In this document: positions 42,484 to 51,225 of the stretch, piece after piece
How the letters are laid out: the number at the start of each line of letters is the position of its first letter
Position numbering within the stretch: the stretch's first letter is position 1
Origin: Bacillota bacterium
GTDB taxonomy: Bacteria > Bacillota > Clostridia > Acetivibrionales > DSM-1351
Direction of reading: 5' to 3'
NCBI GenBank assembly: GCA_023439045.1
Contig: JAEXOY010000043.1
Coordinates: 254,978 to 318,977, forward strand
Length of the DNA stretch: 64,000 bases
Position numbers and translations under genes: made by a program
The notes under the pieces: model-generated
Database searches by the model: none
The model's input: only the letters and a program-made list of their open reading frames with translations
Told to the model about the DNA's origin: nothing

Positions 42484-43011
42484 TTACACTAACTCAAGTA
42501 TAGCCATTTCTGCAGCATCGCCTCTTCTTGGGCCAAGCTTGTATATTCTGGTATATCCGCCGTTCTTGCCCTTGTATTTAGGAGCAATCTCGTCAAAAAG
42601 CTTGTCAACTATGTTAACAGCCTTACCGTCAGCAGTTGATGGTCTATAAACCCAAGTCATGATAAGTCTTCTAGCATGAAGCTTTGAAGCCTTATCTGTA
42701 GTAACCATTTCCTTTGTAATTTCTCTATCCATTACATAGTATTTGTTACCATTCTTTGAAGTCTTAGAATCTGTAAGCTTATTTCCCTTGCTATCTACCT
42801 TAGCTCTGCTAACCTTAACTTCTACTGCAGGGTTAAAGTTATCAGCTTCTTTTATAGCTAGAGTAATAAGTTTTTCAGCAATATTTTTAACTTCCTTTGC
42901 TCTTGCTTCAGTAGTTTCAATTCTACCGTTTGCGAGCAAAGCAGTTACAAGATTCCTTAAAATAGCCTTTCTTTGGTCGGTTGCACGCCCCAACTTTCTT
43001 TGAGCTGGCAT
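42484..43011 (-). CDS. rplQ: 50S ribosomal protein bL17 with internal insertion
   Basis: At 175 residues this is about 55 longer than usual. The normal core is present at both ends: RKLGRATDQRKAILRNLVTA at the start, and LHARRLIMTWVYR, IAPKYKGKNGGYTRIYKL and GPRRGDAAEMAILELV at the end. Residues about 55-108 (ADNFNPAVEVKVSRAK to VTTDKASK) are an insertion rich in Lys. Other clostridia have similar long forms, as I recall. Last gene of the ribosomal cluster. Confidence 0.96.
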   Translation of the reverse strand: MPAQRKLGRATDQRKAILRNLVTALLANGRIETTEARAKEVKNIAEKLITLAIKEADNFNPAVEVKVSRAKVDSKGNKLTDSKTSKNGNKYYVMDREITKEMVTTDKASKLHARRLIMTWVYRPSTADGKAVNIVDKLFDEIAPKYKGKNGGYTRIYKLGPRRGDAAEMAILELV

Positions 43012-43109
43012 TGTTTTTCCCTCCTTGCCAATATTTTACGTTTAAGCAGCAATAATTTATAGCATGCTCATTATTATTAATCACAGCCTAAACCATGATA
43101 TCATCAAAA

Positions 43110-44057
43110 TTAGTCTTCACTTGGAGCCAATGAAAGTCCAAGTACCTGAAGCTTTTGAAGAACTTCTTCAAGCGACTTTCTACCAAGATTTCTTACCTTC
43201 ATCATGTCTTCCTCAGTCTTGTTGGTAAGATCCTCTACAGTATTAATACCTGCTCTCTTTAAACAATTGTAAGATCTAACTGATAAGTCAAGCTCTTCAA
43301 TTGTCATTTCAAGAACCTTTTCCTTCTTGGTCTCTTCCTTTTCAACCATTATCTCAGTATGCTTAGCCTGATCAGACAGATCAACAAACAAATTCAAATG
43401 TTCGCTGAGAATTTTAGCACCAAGGCTGATAGCTTCATCAGGATTAATGCTTCCGTCAGTCCAAACTTCAAGAGTAAGCTTATCGTAGTCAGTTATTTGG
43501 CCTACACGAGTGTTTTCAACTGTGTAATTGACCTTCTTAACAGGTGTATAGATTGAGTCAACAGGAATCACTCCAATAGGTTGTCCAGGTTGCTTATTCT
43601 TGTCAGAAGAAACATATCCACGACCCTTGCTGATTACCATTTCCATATAAAATCTATGGTCACCGTTCAAAGTTGCAATGTGCAATTCAGGGTTCAACAC
43701 CTCAACATCAGCATCCGTAATAATATCTGCTGCTGTAATAGGTCCTTCTCCGTTTGCATCAATATATATAACTTTGGATCCCTCAGTATGCATTTTAAGA
43801 GACAGAGCCTTTATGTTCAAAATAATCTCTGTTACGTCTTCTACAACACCAGGAACGGTTGAGAACTCATGCAATACTCCATCAATCTTAATAGAATTAA
43901 CTGCAGCACCAGGCAAAGAAGAAAGCAATATTCTTCTAAGTGAGTTACCTAAAGTAATTCCATAGCCTCTTTCTAAAGGCTCAACGACAAATTTACCATA
44001 TGTGTTGTCTTCACTGTTTTCAACACATTCAATTCTGGGTTTTTCTATTTCTATCAC
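43110..44057 (-). CDS. rpoA: DNA-directed RNA polymerase subunit alpha
   Basis: This 315-residue subunit has the N-terminal assembly domain (LERGYGITLGNSLRRILLSSL) and the C-terminal domain contacting DNA and activators (VRSYNCLKRAGINTVEDL, MKVRNLGRKSLEEVLQKL). The GTG at 44057 (MIEIEKPRIE) is preferred over an adjacent TTG: it has GGGAGG at seven bases and matches the family N-terminus. It lies between rpsD and rplQ as usual. Confidence 0.97.
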   Translation of the reverse strand: MIEIEKPRIECVENSEDNTYGKFVVEPLERGYGITLGNSLRRILLSSLPGAAVNSIKIDGVLHEFSTVPGVVEDVTEIILNIKALSLKMHTEGSKVIYIDANGEGPITAADIITDADVEVLNPELHIATLNGDHRFYMEMVISKGRGYVSSDKNKQPGQPIGVIPVDSIYTPVKKVNYTVENTRVGQITDYDKLTLEVWTDGSINPDEAISLGAKILSEHLNLFVDLSDQAKHTEIMVEKEETKKEKVLEMTIEELDLSVRSYNCLKRAGINTVEDLTNKTEEDMMKVRNLGRKSLEEVLQKLQVLGLSLAPSED

Positions 44058-44134
44058 CAAGAACCCTCCCTTAACAACTTTTTATTTTTTGAGGGCAACT
44101 GATTCCAACTTACCTGTTATAGCGAATTATCATA

Positions 44135-44165
44135 GTATATAGCCAGAAGGCTCTGGCTTATATAC
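44135..44165. promoter_or_regulatory. Hairpin in the rpsD-rpoA spacer
   Basis: GTATATA-GCCAGA and TCTGGCTTATATAC pair over about 13 bp with one bulge and a four-base loop, inside a 172-base gap. No T run follows, so it may be an RNA processing or protein-binding site. Confidence 0.5.
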
Positions 44166-44229
44166 CATTCATTTACAGTAATGTGCGATAACTCGTTCAG
44201 TTGCTTCCAAGTCTCGTTAATTGTAATTA

Positions 44230-44856
44230 TTACTTGGAGTACAACTCTACAATTAAGTGTTCCTTTATTGGTAGGTCAATATCTTCTCTAGCTGGAAGAG
44301 CTACAACCTTACCTACAAAGTTTTCAGCATTGTATTCGAGCCACTTAGGAATAACTTTGCCACCTGCTATATCACTGATAGCCTTAGTCTTTGGTGAACT
44401 CTTTGCCTTGTCAGCCAATGCTACAACGTCTCCAACCTTCAAAATGTATGAAGGAATGTTAACGCGCTTGCCATTAACAGTAAAAAGACCATGTGATACA
44501 AGCTGTCTAGCCTCTGGTCTGGAAGTTGCCATTCCGAGTCTGTATACAGCATTATCAAGTCTTAATTCGAGTATCTGAAGAAGGTTTTCACCTGTGATAC
44601 CCTTACGTCTTGCTGCCATTTCAAAATACTTGCTGAACTGGCCTTCAAGCACTCCATAGAATCTTCTAACTTTCTGCTTTTCACGAAGCTGAACACCGTA
44701 TTCAGACAGCTTCTTCTTTTGAGCACCGTGCTGCCCAGGAGCAGTAGGTCTCTTTGATATTGAACATTTATCAGTATAGCATCTTTCGCCCTTTAGAAAA
44801 AGTTTCTCGCCTTCTCTACGACAAAGTCTACATGATGCTTCAGTATATCTTGCCAT
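44230..44856 (-). CDS. rpsD: 30S ribosomal protein uS4, zinc-binding form
   Basis: This 208-residue primary 16S rRNA-binding protein has the N-terminal Cys set CRLC and CYTDKC of the zinc-containing form, then GVLEGQFSKYFEMAARRKG and the S4 domain (LDNAVYRLGMATSRPEARQL, NIPSYILKVGDVV). S4 commonly represses its own operon in Firmicutes. First reading start ATG at 44856 is followed by the standard MARYTEASCR. Confidence 0.97.
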   Translation of the reverse strand: MARYTEASCRLCRREGEKLFLKGERCYTDKCSISKRPTAPGQHGAQKKKLSEYGVQLREKQKVRRFYGVLEGQFSKYFEMAARRKGITGENLLQILELRLDNAVYRLGMATSRPEARQLVSHGLFTVNGKRVNIPSYILKVGDVVALADKAKSSPKTKAISDIAGGKVIPKWLEYNAENFVGKVVALPAREDIDLPIKEHLIVELYSK

Positions 44857-44877
44857 TTAAGTCTACACCTCCAATTA

Positions 44878-45282
44878 TTATACTCTTCTACGCTTTGGTG
44901 GTCTGCAGCCGTTGTGTGGAATTGGAGTAACGTCCTTTATAAGACTTACTTCTAATCCAGCAGCCTGTAATGCTCTTATAGCTGCTTCTCTACCTGCTCC
45001 AGGTCCCTTTACGTATACTTCTACAGTTTTTAATCCATGTTCCATTGCAGCCTTTGCAGCTGTTTCAGCAGCCATCTGAGCAGCGAATGGTGTGCTCTTT
45101 CTTGATCCTCTAAAGCCGAGTCCTCCAGCACTTGCCCATGAAAGTGCATTTCCGGCAGTATCAGTTAAAGTAACAATTGTATTATTAAAAGACGAACGGA
45201 TATGAGCAGCTCCGCGTTCAATGTTTTTACGTTCTCTTCTTTTTCTGGTAGTTCTTTTAGTACCAGCACTCTTTGTTGCCAT
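44878..45282 (-). CDS. rpsK: 30S ribosomal protein uS11
   Basis: This 134-residue platform protein has HIRSSFNNTIVTLTDTAGNA, GFRGSRKSTPFAAQ, VYVKGPGAGREAAIRAL and the C-terminal tail THNGCRPPKRRRV (here IPHNGCRPPKRRRV). Standard length and position between rpsM and rpsD. Confidence 0.98.
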   Translation of the reverse strand: MATKSAGTKRTTRKRRERKNIERGAAHIRSSFNNTIVTLTDTAGNALSWASAGGLGFRGSRKSTPFAAQMAAETAAKAAMEHGLKTVEVYVKGPGAGREAAIRALQAAGLEVSLIKDVTPIPHNGCRPPKRRRV

Positions 45283-45303
45283 CTCGTCGCAAACCTCCTT
45301 TAA

Positions 45304-45672
45304 CTATTTCTTTTTACCTGCAACGGTCTTTGAAGGACCTTTTCTTGTCCTTGCGTTTGTCTTTGTACGCTGACCTCTTACTGGAAGACCCATTCTGTGT
45401 CTTCTTCCTCTATAGCATCCAATTTCGATAAGACGCTTTATGTTTAAAGCAACTTCTCTTCTAAGGTCACCTTCAACCTTGTATTCTTTGTCAATTACTT
45501 CTCTAAGCTTGCTAATTTCATCATCAGTCAAATCTCTTACTCTAGTATCAGCATTAACGCCAGTCTTAGCGAGAATCTCGTTTGACTTAGCTCTGCCTAT
45601 ACCGTAAATATAAGTGAGACCAATTTCAACCCTTTTTTCTCTGGGCAAATCCACTCCGGCAATACGTGCCAT
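45304..45672 (-). CDS. rpsM: 30S ribosomal protein uS13
   Basis: This 122-residue head protein has ARIAGVDLPREKRVEIGLTY, YGIGRAKSNEILAKTGV, and the basic end RGQRTKTNARTRKGP that reaches the P site. It follows rpmJ after a 208-base gap holding three palindromes, so it may also have separate regulation. Confidence 0.98.
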   Translation of the reverse strand: MARIAGVDLPREKRVEIGLTYIYGIGRAKSNEILAKTGVNADTRVRDLTDDEISKLREVIDKEYKVEGDLRREVALNIKRLIEIGCYRGRRHRMGLPVRGQRTKTNARTRKGPSKTVAGKKK

Positions 45673-45701
45673 CTTAACTTACACCTCCAATTAATTTCGT
45701 A

Positions 45702-45845
45702 TGTCACCTAAATTGTGACATTCATTCTAATTCTCCACCGTCAGCCGTAAAATATATTTTGCCATTCCCTTAGGCCTTCCTCTGACGATATCGTCAAATA
45801 TTTAAAAAATCAACAAAGATTGCAGAGAATTGGGAATAACTCTGC
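45702..45845. promoter_or_regulatory. Three palindromes in the rpmJ-rpsM spacer
   Basis: TGTCAC-N7-GTGACA (45702-45720), the perfect 14-mer TGACGATATCGTCA (45783-45796) and GCAGAG-N12-CTCTGC (45822-45845) all lie between rpmJ and rpsM. None has a T run. They could fold in the operon mRNA or bind a protein. Confidence 0.55.
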
Positions 45846-45880
45846 TCAGCCGCATCCAGTTGAATTTTTTACAAAGACAA

Positions 45881-45994
45881 TTAACCCTGCTTCTGCTTAT
45901 GCTTTGGGTTTTCGCAGATAATCATAACTCTGCCTTTTCTCTTAATAATCTTACACTTTTCACAAATAGTCTTTACTGATGGTTTAACTTTCAT
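45881..45994 (-). CDS. rpmJ: 50S ribosomal protein bL36
   Basis: This 37-residue protein reads MKVKPSVKTICEKCKIIKRK and ends NPKHKQKQG. The zinc ligands C-x2-C, C and H are all present, so it is the zinc-dependent C+ form. The ATG at 45994 follows GGAGGTTACTGTA. It lies in the usual place between infA and rpsM. Confidence 0.96.
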   Translation of the reverse strand: MKVKPSVKTICEKCKIIKRKGRVMIICENPKHKQKQG

Positions 45995-46089
45995 TACAGT
46001 AACCTCCTTATATTATAAGAAACAAATTTACAATGATTTTATTAATAATACCATTTATCACCTTTTACTGATATATAAACGGTATGTAT

Positions 46090-46308
46090 TTATTTCGCTC
46101 TCCAAGTTATGCGCCCTCTAGTAAGGTCGTATGGTGACAATTCAATTGTGACTTTATCTCCAGGAAGAATTCTAATAAAATTCATTCTGAGCTTACCTGA
46201 TATATGAGCCAAAACTTTATGACCATTTTCTAGTTCAACCTGAAACATTGCGTTTGGCAGCGCTTCAATTACCGTTCCTTCCACTTCAATTACATCATCT
46301 TTTGCCAA
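46090..46308 (-). CDS. infA: Translation initiation factor IF-1
   Basis: This 72-residue OB-fold protein has DVIEVEGTVIEALPNAMFQV, GHKVLAHISGKLRMNFIRIL and LSPYDLTRGRITWRAK. Its start is a TTG at 46308 with GGAGGTG seven bases upstream. IF-1 binds the A site during initiation. Confidence 0.98.
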   Translation of the reverse strand: MAKDDVIEVEGTVIEALPNAMFQVELENGHKVLAHISGKLRMNFIRILPGDKVTIELSPYDLTRGRITWRAK

Positions 46309-46354
46309 GCTAACACCTCCTCCAAAGGACTATATGATACTTTATATAAAAATA

Positions 46355-46633
46355 CTACTGGTTTTCAACCTGCTGAACATATTCGGCTAATGCTTTGCGA
46401 AGCTCTGCGTTACTCACTCTTTGTTCTTGTTCAAACTTGATTAAAAGACTTTGAACAATGTCTTGTGTAAGCTTTAGGTGCTTAATTTTCTTTCTCTTCG
46501 GATTTTCAAATCTTCTAAGATCTCCATCAGCTATATAAACATAGTTTTCATCAAGCAACTTTGTTACTACGAAAATCCTTCCCGAATCTCGTCCAGCCTT
46601 TGAATAGACAACCTGTCCAAGGGTTGCATCCAA
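46355..46633 (-). CDS. KOW-domain RNA-binding protein
   Basis: This 92-residue protein opens with a KOW motif (LGQVVYSKAGRDSGRIFVV) followed by strands like those of L14e/L24, then a charged helix (LRKALAEYVQQVENQ). Such proteins occur between map and infA in many clostridia and are thought to bind ribosomal RNA. Its start is a TTG with GAGGTG seven bases before. Exact role unknown. Confidence 0.85.
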   Translation of the reverse strand: MDATLGQVVYSKAGRDSGRIFVVTKLLDENYVYIADGDLRRFENPKRKKIKHLKLTQDIVQSLLIKFEQEQRVSNAELRKALAEYVQQVENQ

Positions 46634-46811
46634 TGTTATTCACCTCATTCAATCATTTCTCACTGTATTTCTTTCTATACATAACTGTATTTGTTTTTAT
46701 ACATATAAGAAAAACGAGTGAAACCAAATATAAATTATACAGGAAAATTTCAATAATAACAATACATTTGTTAAAAATCTGTATTATTTTTATAAAAAAT
46801 ATATTACCAGT

Positions 46812-47579
46812 TTATATTATAGTCAATATTTCCGGGCCATTATCAGTTACTGCAACTGTGTTTTCATAGTGTGCAGAAAGTTTACCGTCAGCTGTAACTA
46901 CTGTCCAGGCATTATCTAAAACCTTAACCTCATATCCACCAGCGTTTACCATTGGTTCAATTGCAATAGTCATGCCACTTGAAAGCTTAGTTCCTCTTCT
47001 GCCTGTAACATAGTTTGGAATTTCTGGAAGCTCATGCAACTCTTTTCCAATACCATGTCCAATAAACTCACGAACTACAGAAAAACCATTACTTTCGACA
47101 TATTGCTGAATAGCTGAAGAAATGTCTCTTATATGTTTACCCGGTTCAACTTCTTTTAACCCCTGATAAAAGCTTTCTCTGGTGACCTCAATCAGTCTTT
47201 TTGCTTCCTCTGATATATTACCTACTCCAAAGGTTCTTGCTGCATCAGCATGATAGTCATTCAGATATACACCAATATCTACACTAATAATATCTCCATC
47301 TTTTAATGGAATTAAACCAGGAATACCATGTACTACCTGCTCATTTATTGAAGTGCAAATACTTGCTGGAAACGGGGGAACACCCCTTACCCCAATATCA
47401 TATCCCTTAAACGATGGAATAGCCTTATTCCTTTTAATATGCTCATATGCCATTCTATCAAGCTCTTTTGTAGTAATTCCAGGCACAGCATTTTCTTTTA
47501 TAAGCATAAGCGCCTCATAAAGAATCTCGCCAGACCTTTTCATCTTGTCTATTTCCAACCTGGATTTGATAGTGACCAT
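46812..47579 (-). CDS. map: Type I methionine aminopeptidase
   Basis: This 255-residue enzyme removes the start Met from new proteins. Five metal ligands can be placed: the two Asp in DIISVDIGVYLNDYHADAAR, His in IGHGIGKELHELP, Glu in TIAIEPMV, and Glu in HYENTVAVT. There is no N-terminal extension. It starts four bases after adk's stop, so the two are translationally linked. Confidence 0.97.
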   Translation of the reverse strand: MVTIKSRLEIDKMKRSGEILYEALMLIKENAVPGITTKELDRMAYEHIKRNKAIPSFKGYDIGVRGVPPFPASICTSINEQVVHGIPGLIPLKDGDIISVDIGVYLNDYHADAARTFGVGNISEEAKRLIEVTRESFYQGLKEVEPGKHIRDISSAIQQYVESNGFSVVREFIGHGIGKELHELPEIPNYVTGRRGTKLSSGMTIAIEPMVNAGGYEVKVLDNAWTVVTADGKLSAHYENTVAVTDNGPEILTII

Positions 47580-47582
47580 ATA

Positions 47583-48227
47583 TTATATCCCCAATATTTG
47601 CTTAACTCTATTTGATGTTTCTTCAAGCGAGTCTGAGCCTTCTGCTGTTTTTAACTTACCAGACGCTTTATAGAATTGTATTAATGGTTGTGTCTGCTTA
47701 TGGTATGCCTGCAATCTGTTTAAAACTGTCTCAGGAGCATCATCTGCTCTTAAAACAACTGGTGAATTACAGCTATCACATACCCCTTCAACCTTAGTGG
47801 GATTGTACTTGATATGATATGTCATTCCACAACCAGTACAAACTCTTCTTCCAGACATTCTTTTAATAATTTCTTCATCATTAACGTCAATCAACAACGC
47901 TACATCAAGGCTAGTTCCCAGCTGGGAGAGTACGTTGTCAAGATACTCTGCCTGTGGAATTGTTCTTGGAAATCCATCTAGGATAAAACCATTTATGCAA
48001 TCCTCATCCTTAAGTCTATCCTTAACCAAATCAACTGTTAATTCATCAGGTACAAGTTCACCTTTATCTATATAAGTCTTTGCTTTTTTGCCTAATTCAG
48101 TGTTTTTCTTAATATTTGCTCTGAATATATCCCCAGTTGAGATATGAGGTACATTTAAATGCTTTGAAATGTTAACTGCTTGTGTCCCTTTGCCAGCGCC
48201 AGGAGCACCTAAAATAATTAACCTCAT
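47583..48227 (-). CDS. adk: Adenylate kinase
   Basis: This 214-residue enzyme interconverts ATP, ADP and AMP. Seen are P-loop GAPGAGKGTQA, AMP-site STGDIFR and GFPRTIPQAEYL, and a zinc-type lid with Cys near CTGC and CDSC. Lid-Cys forms are usual for Gram-positive enzymes. It follows secY by 144 bases. Confidence 0.98.
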   Translation of the reverse strand: MRLIILGAPGAGKGTQAVNISKHLNVPHISTGDIFRANIKKNTELGKKAKTYIDKGELVPDELTVDLVKDRLKDEDCINGFILDGFPRTIPQAEYLDNVLSQLGTSLDVALLIDVNDEEIIKRMSGRRVCTGCGMTYHIKYNPTKVEGVCDSCNSPVVLRADDAPETVLNRLQAYHKQTQPLIQFYKASGKLKTAEGSDSLEETSNRVKQILGI

Positions 48228-48371
48228 TTATATCATCCTTTACTTAAACAAAACTTAAGGGCCATCTTAGCCCTTGGTCCCATCTATATTGAATTAGAAA
48301 AGCTACCTTTTTATCAAATCCAGAATGAGGGATTATGAGTAATCTCATAAGCCCTCTACTGGAATATACTA

Positions 48372-49664
48372 CTATTCTAAAAATCCTTTATAATGTCTCA
48401 TCAACATCTGTGATTCAATCTGCCTTACAGTGTCAAGTGCAACACCAACAAGAATCAATACACTAGTACCAGCAAACCAAACGCCCTGAACACCAGTAAT
48501 CCATACGATAATGTATGGGAATATTGTAATTAATGCAAGGAACAATGCTCCAAACCATGTAATTCTGTTCAAAACCTTTGCGATATACTCAGCTGTTGGC
48601 TTACCAGGTCTGATACCTGGGATAAATCCACCGTTCTTCTTCATATTGTTTGCAAGCTCAATTGGATTGAACTGTACATATGTGTAGAAGAAAGTGAAAC
48701 CAATAATGAGTAGTGCATATATAAGTGCATATGACCAATGTGTTGACCAGTTCTTAAAGAACATGATAAACGCATTTGTTGAATTAGGGCTTGCAAAGCT
48801 GATTACAGTTGAAGGAAGCATCATTATTGATATAGCAAAGATAATTGGAATAACACCCGCCCAGTTTACCTTGATAGGTAAGTGTGTGCTTTGTCCTCCA
48901 TAAACCTTTCTACCAACAACTCTCTTCGCATACTGTACTGGAATTCTACGCTCTGCCTGGTTAACCCAAACAACGCAAGCAATAATAGCTACAAAAACCG
49001 CAAGAATTGCGATTATAGCAAGAATTCCAATTACTCCTTCACCTAGAGCACCAATTCTGAAGTTCTCATACAGATAAAGTGCACCTTTTGGTCCAGATGA
49101 TACTATACCAGCAAAGATTATCATTGATATACCATTACCAATTCCATACTCAGTGATCTGCTCTCCTAACCACATCAAGAAAGCTGTACCAGCAGTAAGA
49201 GTAATTGTAACCGTTAGAAAAGTTACAACGTTGAGGCCGCCTACTAAAGCTCCTCTTAATCCAATGGTAATAGCTGTTGCCTGAACAAAAGCTAGTACTA
49301 CTGTTGCATACCTTATCCACTGCCCAATCTTCTTTTTGCCTTCTTCGCCTTCCTTTGATAGTTGCTCTAACTTAGGAATTGCAATTGTCAACAACTGCAT
49401 TATAATTGAGGCATTGATGTATGGTGTAATACTCATTGCAAATATGGTTGCATATCTGAATGCTCCACCAGTTATAACATCAAGAAAACCAAAGAGCTGA
49501 CCACCATTATCTAGCAGCTTTGCAAATTCATCAGGACTTAGTCCAGGAACGGGAAGTCTTGAACCAAGTCTGAATATCAAAAGCAGACCTATTGTTATTA
49601 GAATCTTTCTCTTTAAATCAGGAATTTTCCAGGAATTTTTAAGTGTATCCAACATTGTACTCAT
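48372..49664 (-). CDS. secY: Protein translocase subunit SecY
   Basis: This 430-residue protein forms the Sec channel and has ten hydrophobic segments. Conserved parts are LGSRLPVPGLSP near the start, the plug region, YGIGNGISMIIFAGI, and GIRPGKPTAEYI. The ATG at 49664 is two bases past the rplO stop region, with an AGAGGTGG site inside rplO, so translation is coupled. Confidence 0.98.
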   Translation of the reverse strand: MSTMLDTLKNSWKIPDLKRKILITIGLLLIFRLGSRLPVPGLSPDEFAKLLDNGGQLFGFLDVITGGAFRYATIFAMSITPYINASIIMQLLTIAIPKLEQLSKEGEEGKKKIGQWIRYATVVLAFVQATAITIGLRGALVGGLNVVTFLTVTITLTAGTAFLMWLGEQITEYGIGNGISMIIFAGIVSSGPKGALYLYENFRIGALGEGVIGILAIIAILAVFVAIIACVVWVNQAERRIPVQYAKRVVGRKVYGGQSTHLPIKVNWAGVIPIIFAISIMMLPSTVISFASPNSTNAFIMFFKNWSTHWSYALIYALLIIGFTFFYTYVQFNPIELANNMKKNGGFIPGIRPGKPTAEYIAKVLNRITWFGALFLALITIFPYIIVWITGVQGVWFAGTSVLILVGVALDTVRQIESQMLMRHYKGFLE

Positions 49665-49665
49665 G

Positions 49666-50109
49666 TTATACCACCTCTGCCTTTCCTCCTGCAGCTTCTA
49701 TTTTCTCAGCAGCTGTCTTGGAGAATTTTGACGCCTGAACTGTCAACTTCTTAGATAATTCACCATTACCTAAAATAGCTACTCCATCAATTATCTTCTT
49801 AGCAAGGCCTGATGATTTTAGAAGTTCTTCAGTAACGACAGTGCCATCTTCAAATATGTTGAGATCGCATACATTTACATCGGTATACTTCTTCTGGAAT
49901 TCATAGTTATTAAAACCTCTCTTAGGCAATCTCATATAGAGAGGCATCTGACCACCTTCAAAGCCTGGTCTTACGCCACCGCCCGCACGAGCATTTTGTC
50001 CCTTATGTCCCTTACCGCCAGTTTTACCGTTACCGGTACCTATGCCTCTACCTTTTCTGTTAGGTAGTTTTTTTGATCCAGGAGCAGGCTGTAATTCAAA
50101 TAACTTCAT
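49666..50109 (-). CDS. rplO: 50S ribosomal protein uL15
   Basis: This 147-residue protein has the Gly-rich extended N-terminal part RKGRGIGTGNGKTGGKGHKG and QNARAGGGVRPGFEGGQMPL, then PKRGFNN. Standard length and position between rpmD and secY. Confidence 0.98.
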   Translation of the reverse strand: MKLFELQPAPGSKKLPNRKGRGIGTGNGKTGGKGHKGQNARAGGGVRPGFEGGQMPLYMRLPKRGFNNYEFQKKYTDVNVCDLNIFEDGTVVTEELLKSSGLAKKIIDGVAILGNGELSKKLTVQASKFSKTAAEKIEAAGGKAEVV

Positions 50110-50123
50110 TGACTACACCTCCC

Positions 50124-50303
50124 TTATATTTCTTTTACACATACTAAATGTGATACTTTATTAATCATACCTCTTATCTGAGCGTTGTCTTCCTTCTCAA
50201 CAGAACTGCCGATCTTGCGAAGGCCTAATGCCTTTACTGTAGCAGCCTGAGAAGCAATAGCTTTATTAGTGCTTTTCTTAAGAGTAATCTGTAACTTAGC
50301 CAT
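50124..50303 (-). CDS. rpmD: 50S ribosomal protein uL30
   Basis: This 59-residue protein has MAKLQITLKKSTNKAIASQ, VKALGLRKIGSS and IRGMINKVSHLV. The ATG at 50303 follows GGAGGG; a TTG codon just before is ignored. It is the bacterial short form. Confidence 0.96.
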   Translation of the reverse strand: MAKLQITLKKSTNKAIASQAATVKALGLRKIGSSVEKEDNAQIRGMINKVSHLVCVKEI

Positions 50304-50317
50304 CAAATTTTCCCTCC

Positions 50318-50821
50318 TTAACCGAGAATCTCTTCTACAGTTTTTCCACGTAGTCTAGCAACATCTTCAACAGTCTTCATTTGAGCAAGACCCTTGATAG
50401 TCGCATTAACCATATTTATAGGATTATTTGAACCCAATGACTTAGTTCTGATATCCCTGATTCCAGCGAGTTCGAGAACCGCTCTGATTGGACCACCAGC
50501 AATAACTCCAGTACCTTGTCCAGCAGGCATTAATAAAACTTGGCCTGCACCAAATACTCCTAAAGCTTCGTGTGGAATTGTAGTGTCTACAAGTGGAACT
50601 TTTATCAGGTTTTTCTTTGCATCTTCAATACCCTTGCGAATTGCTTCAGGGATTTCAGCAGCCTTACCCATACCAGTACCAACGTGACCATTCTCATCTC
50701 CAACTACTACAAGAGCGCTGAAACGAAAATTTCTACCACCCTTAACAACCTTAGTAACACGTCCTATATTAACAACTTTCTCTTTAAGTTCACCTAAAGT
50801 GTTAGCATCAATTCGTTGCAA
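50318..50821 (-). CDS. rpsE: 30S ribosomal protein uS5
   Basis: This 167-residue protein has VKGGRNFRFSALVVVGDENG, GVIAGGPIRAVLELAGI and KSLGSNNPINMVNATIKGL, with the double-stranded RNA-binding-like N-terminal fold. It starts with a TTG at 50821 with AGGAGGGG seven bases before; no in-frame ATG fits the family length. Confidence 0.97.
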   Translation of the reverse strand: MQRIDANTLGELKEKVVNIGRVTKVVKGGRNFRFSALVVVGDENGHVGTGMGKAAEIPEAIRKGIEDAKKNLIKVPLVDTTIPHEALGVFGAGQVLLMPAGQGTGVIAGGPIRAVLELAGIRDIRTKSLGSNNPINMVNATIKGLAQMKTVEDVARLRGKTVEEILG

Positions 50822-50839
50822 TTTGTTCCCCTCCTTTTC

Positions 50840-51208
50840 CTAAAATTCCAAACCTGCTTCACGAGCAGCGTCAGCAAGTTCTTTTACTCTTCCATGATAG
50901 ATGTAACCGCCTCTATCAAATACCACTGTCTTTATACCCTTTTCAATAGCCTTTTCAGCTACTAACTTTCCAACTTCCTTCGCTGCCTCAGCGTTTCCAC
51001 CGTAAGCAACCTTGCCCTTAATTGCAGCGTCGAGGGTTGAAGCGGATACAAGAGTAGTACCGTTTGTATCGTCAATAATCTGAACATATATATTCTTCAA
51101 GCTTCTGAAAACGTTCATTCTTGGACGCTCAGCAGTACCTGATACCTTTTTACGCACTCTGACATGTTTTCTAAGTCTGATTTCGTTTCTATTTTGCTTA
51201 TTTATCAT
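50840..51208 (-). CDS. rplR: 50S ribosomal protein uL18
   Basis: This 122-residue 5S rRNA-binding protein has RLRKHVRVRKKVSGTAERPR, NVFRSLKNIYVQIIDD and the end VFDRGGYIYHGRVKELADAA. Standard. Confidence 0.98.
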   Translation of the reverse strand: MINKQNRNEIRLRKHVRVRKKVSGTAERPRMNVFRSLKNIYVQIIDDTNGTTLVSASTLDAAIKGKVAYGGNAEAAKEVGKLVAEKAIEKGIKTVVFDRGGYIYHGRVKELADAAREAGLEF

Positions 51209-51225
51209 TTACTCTCATCTCCTTT

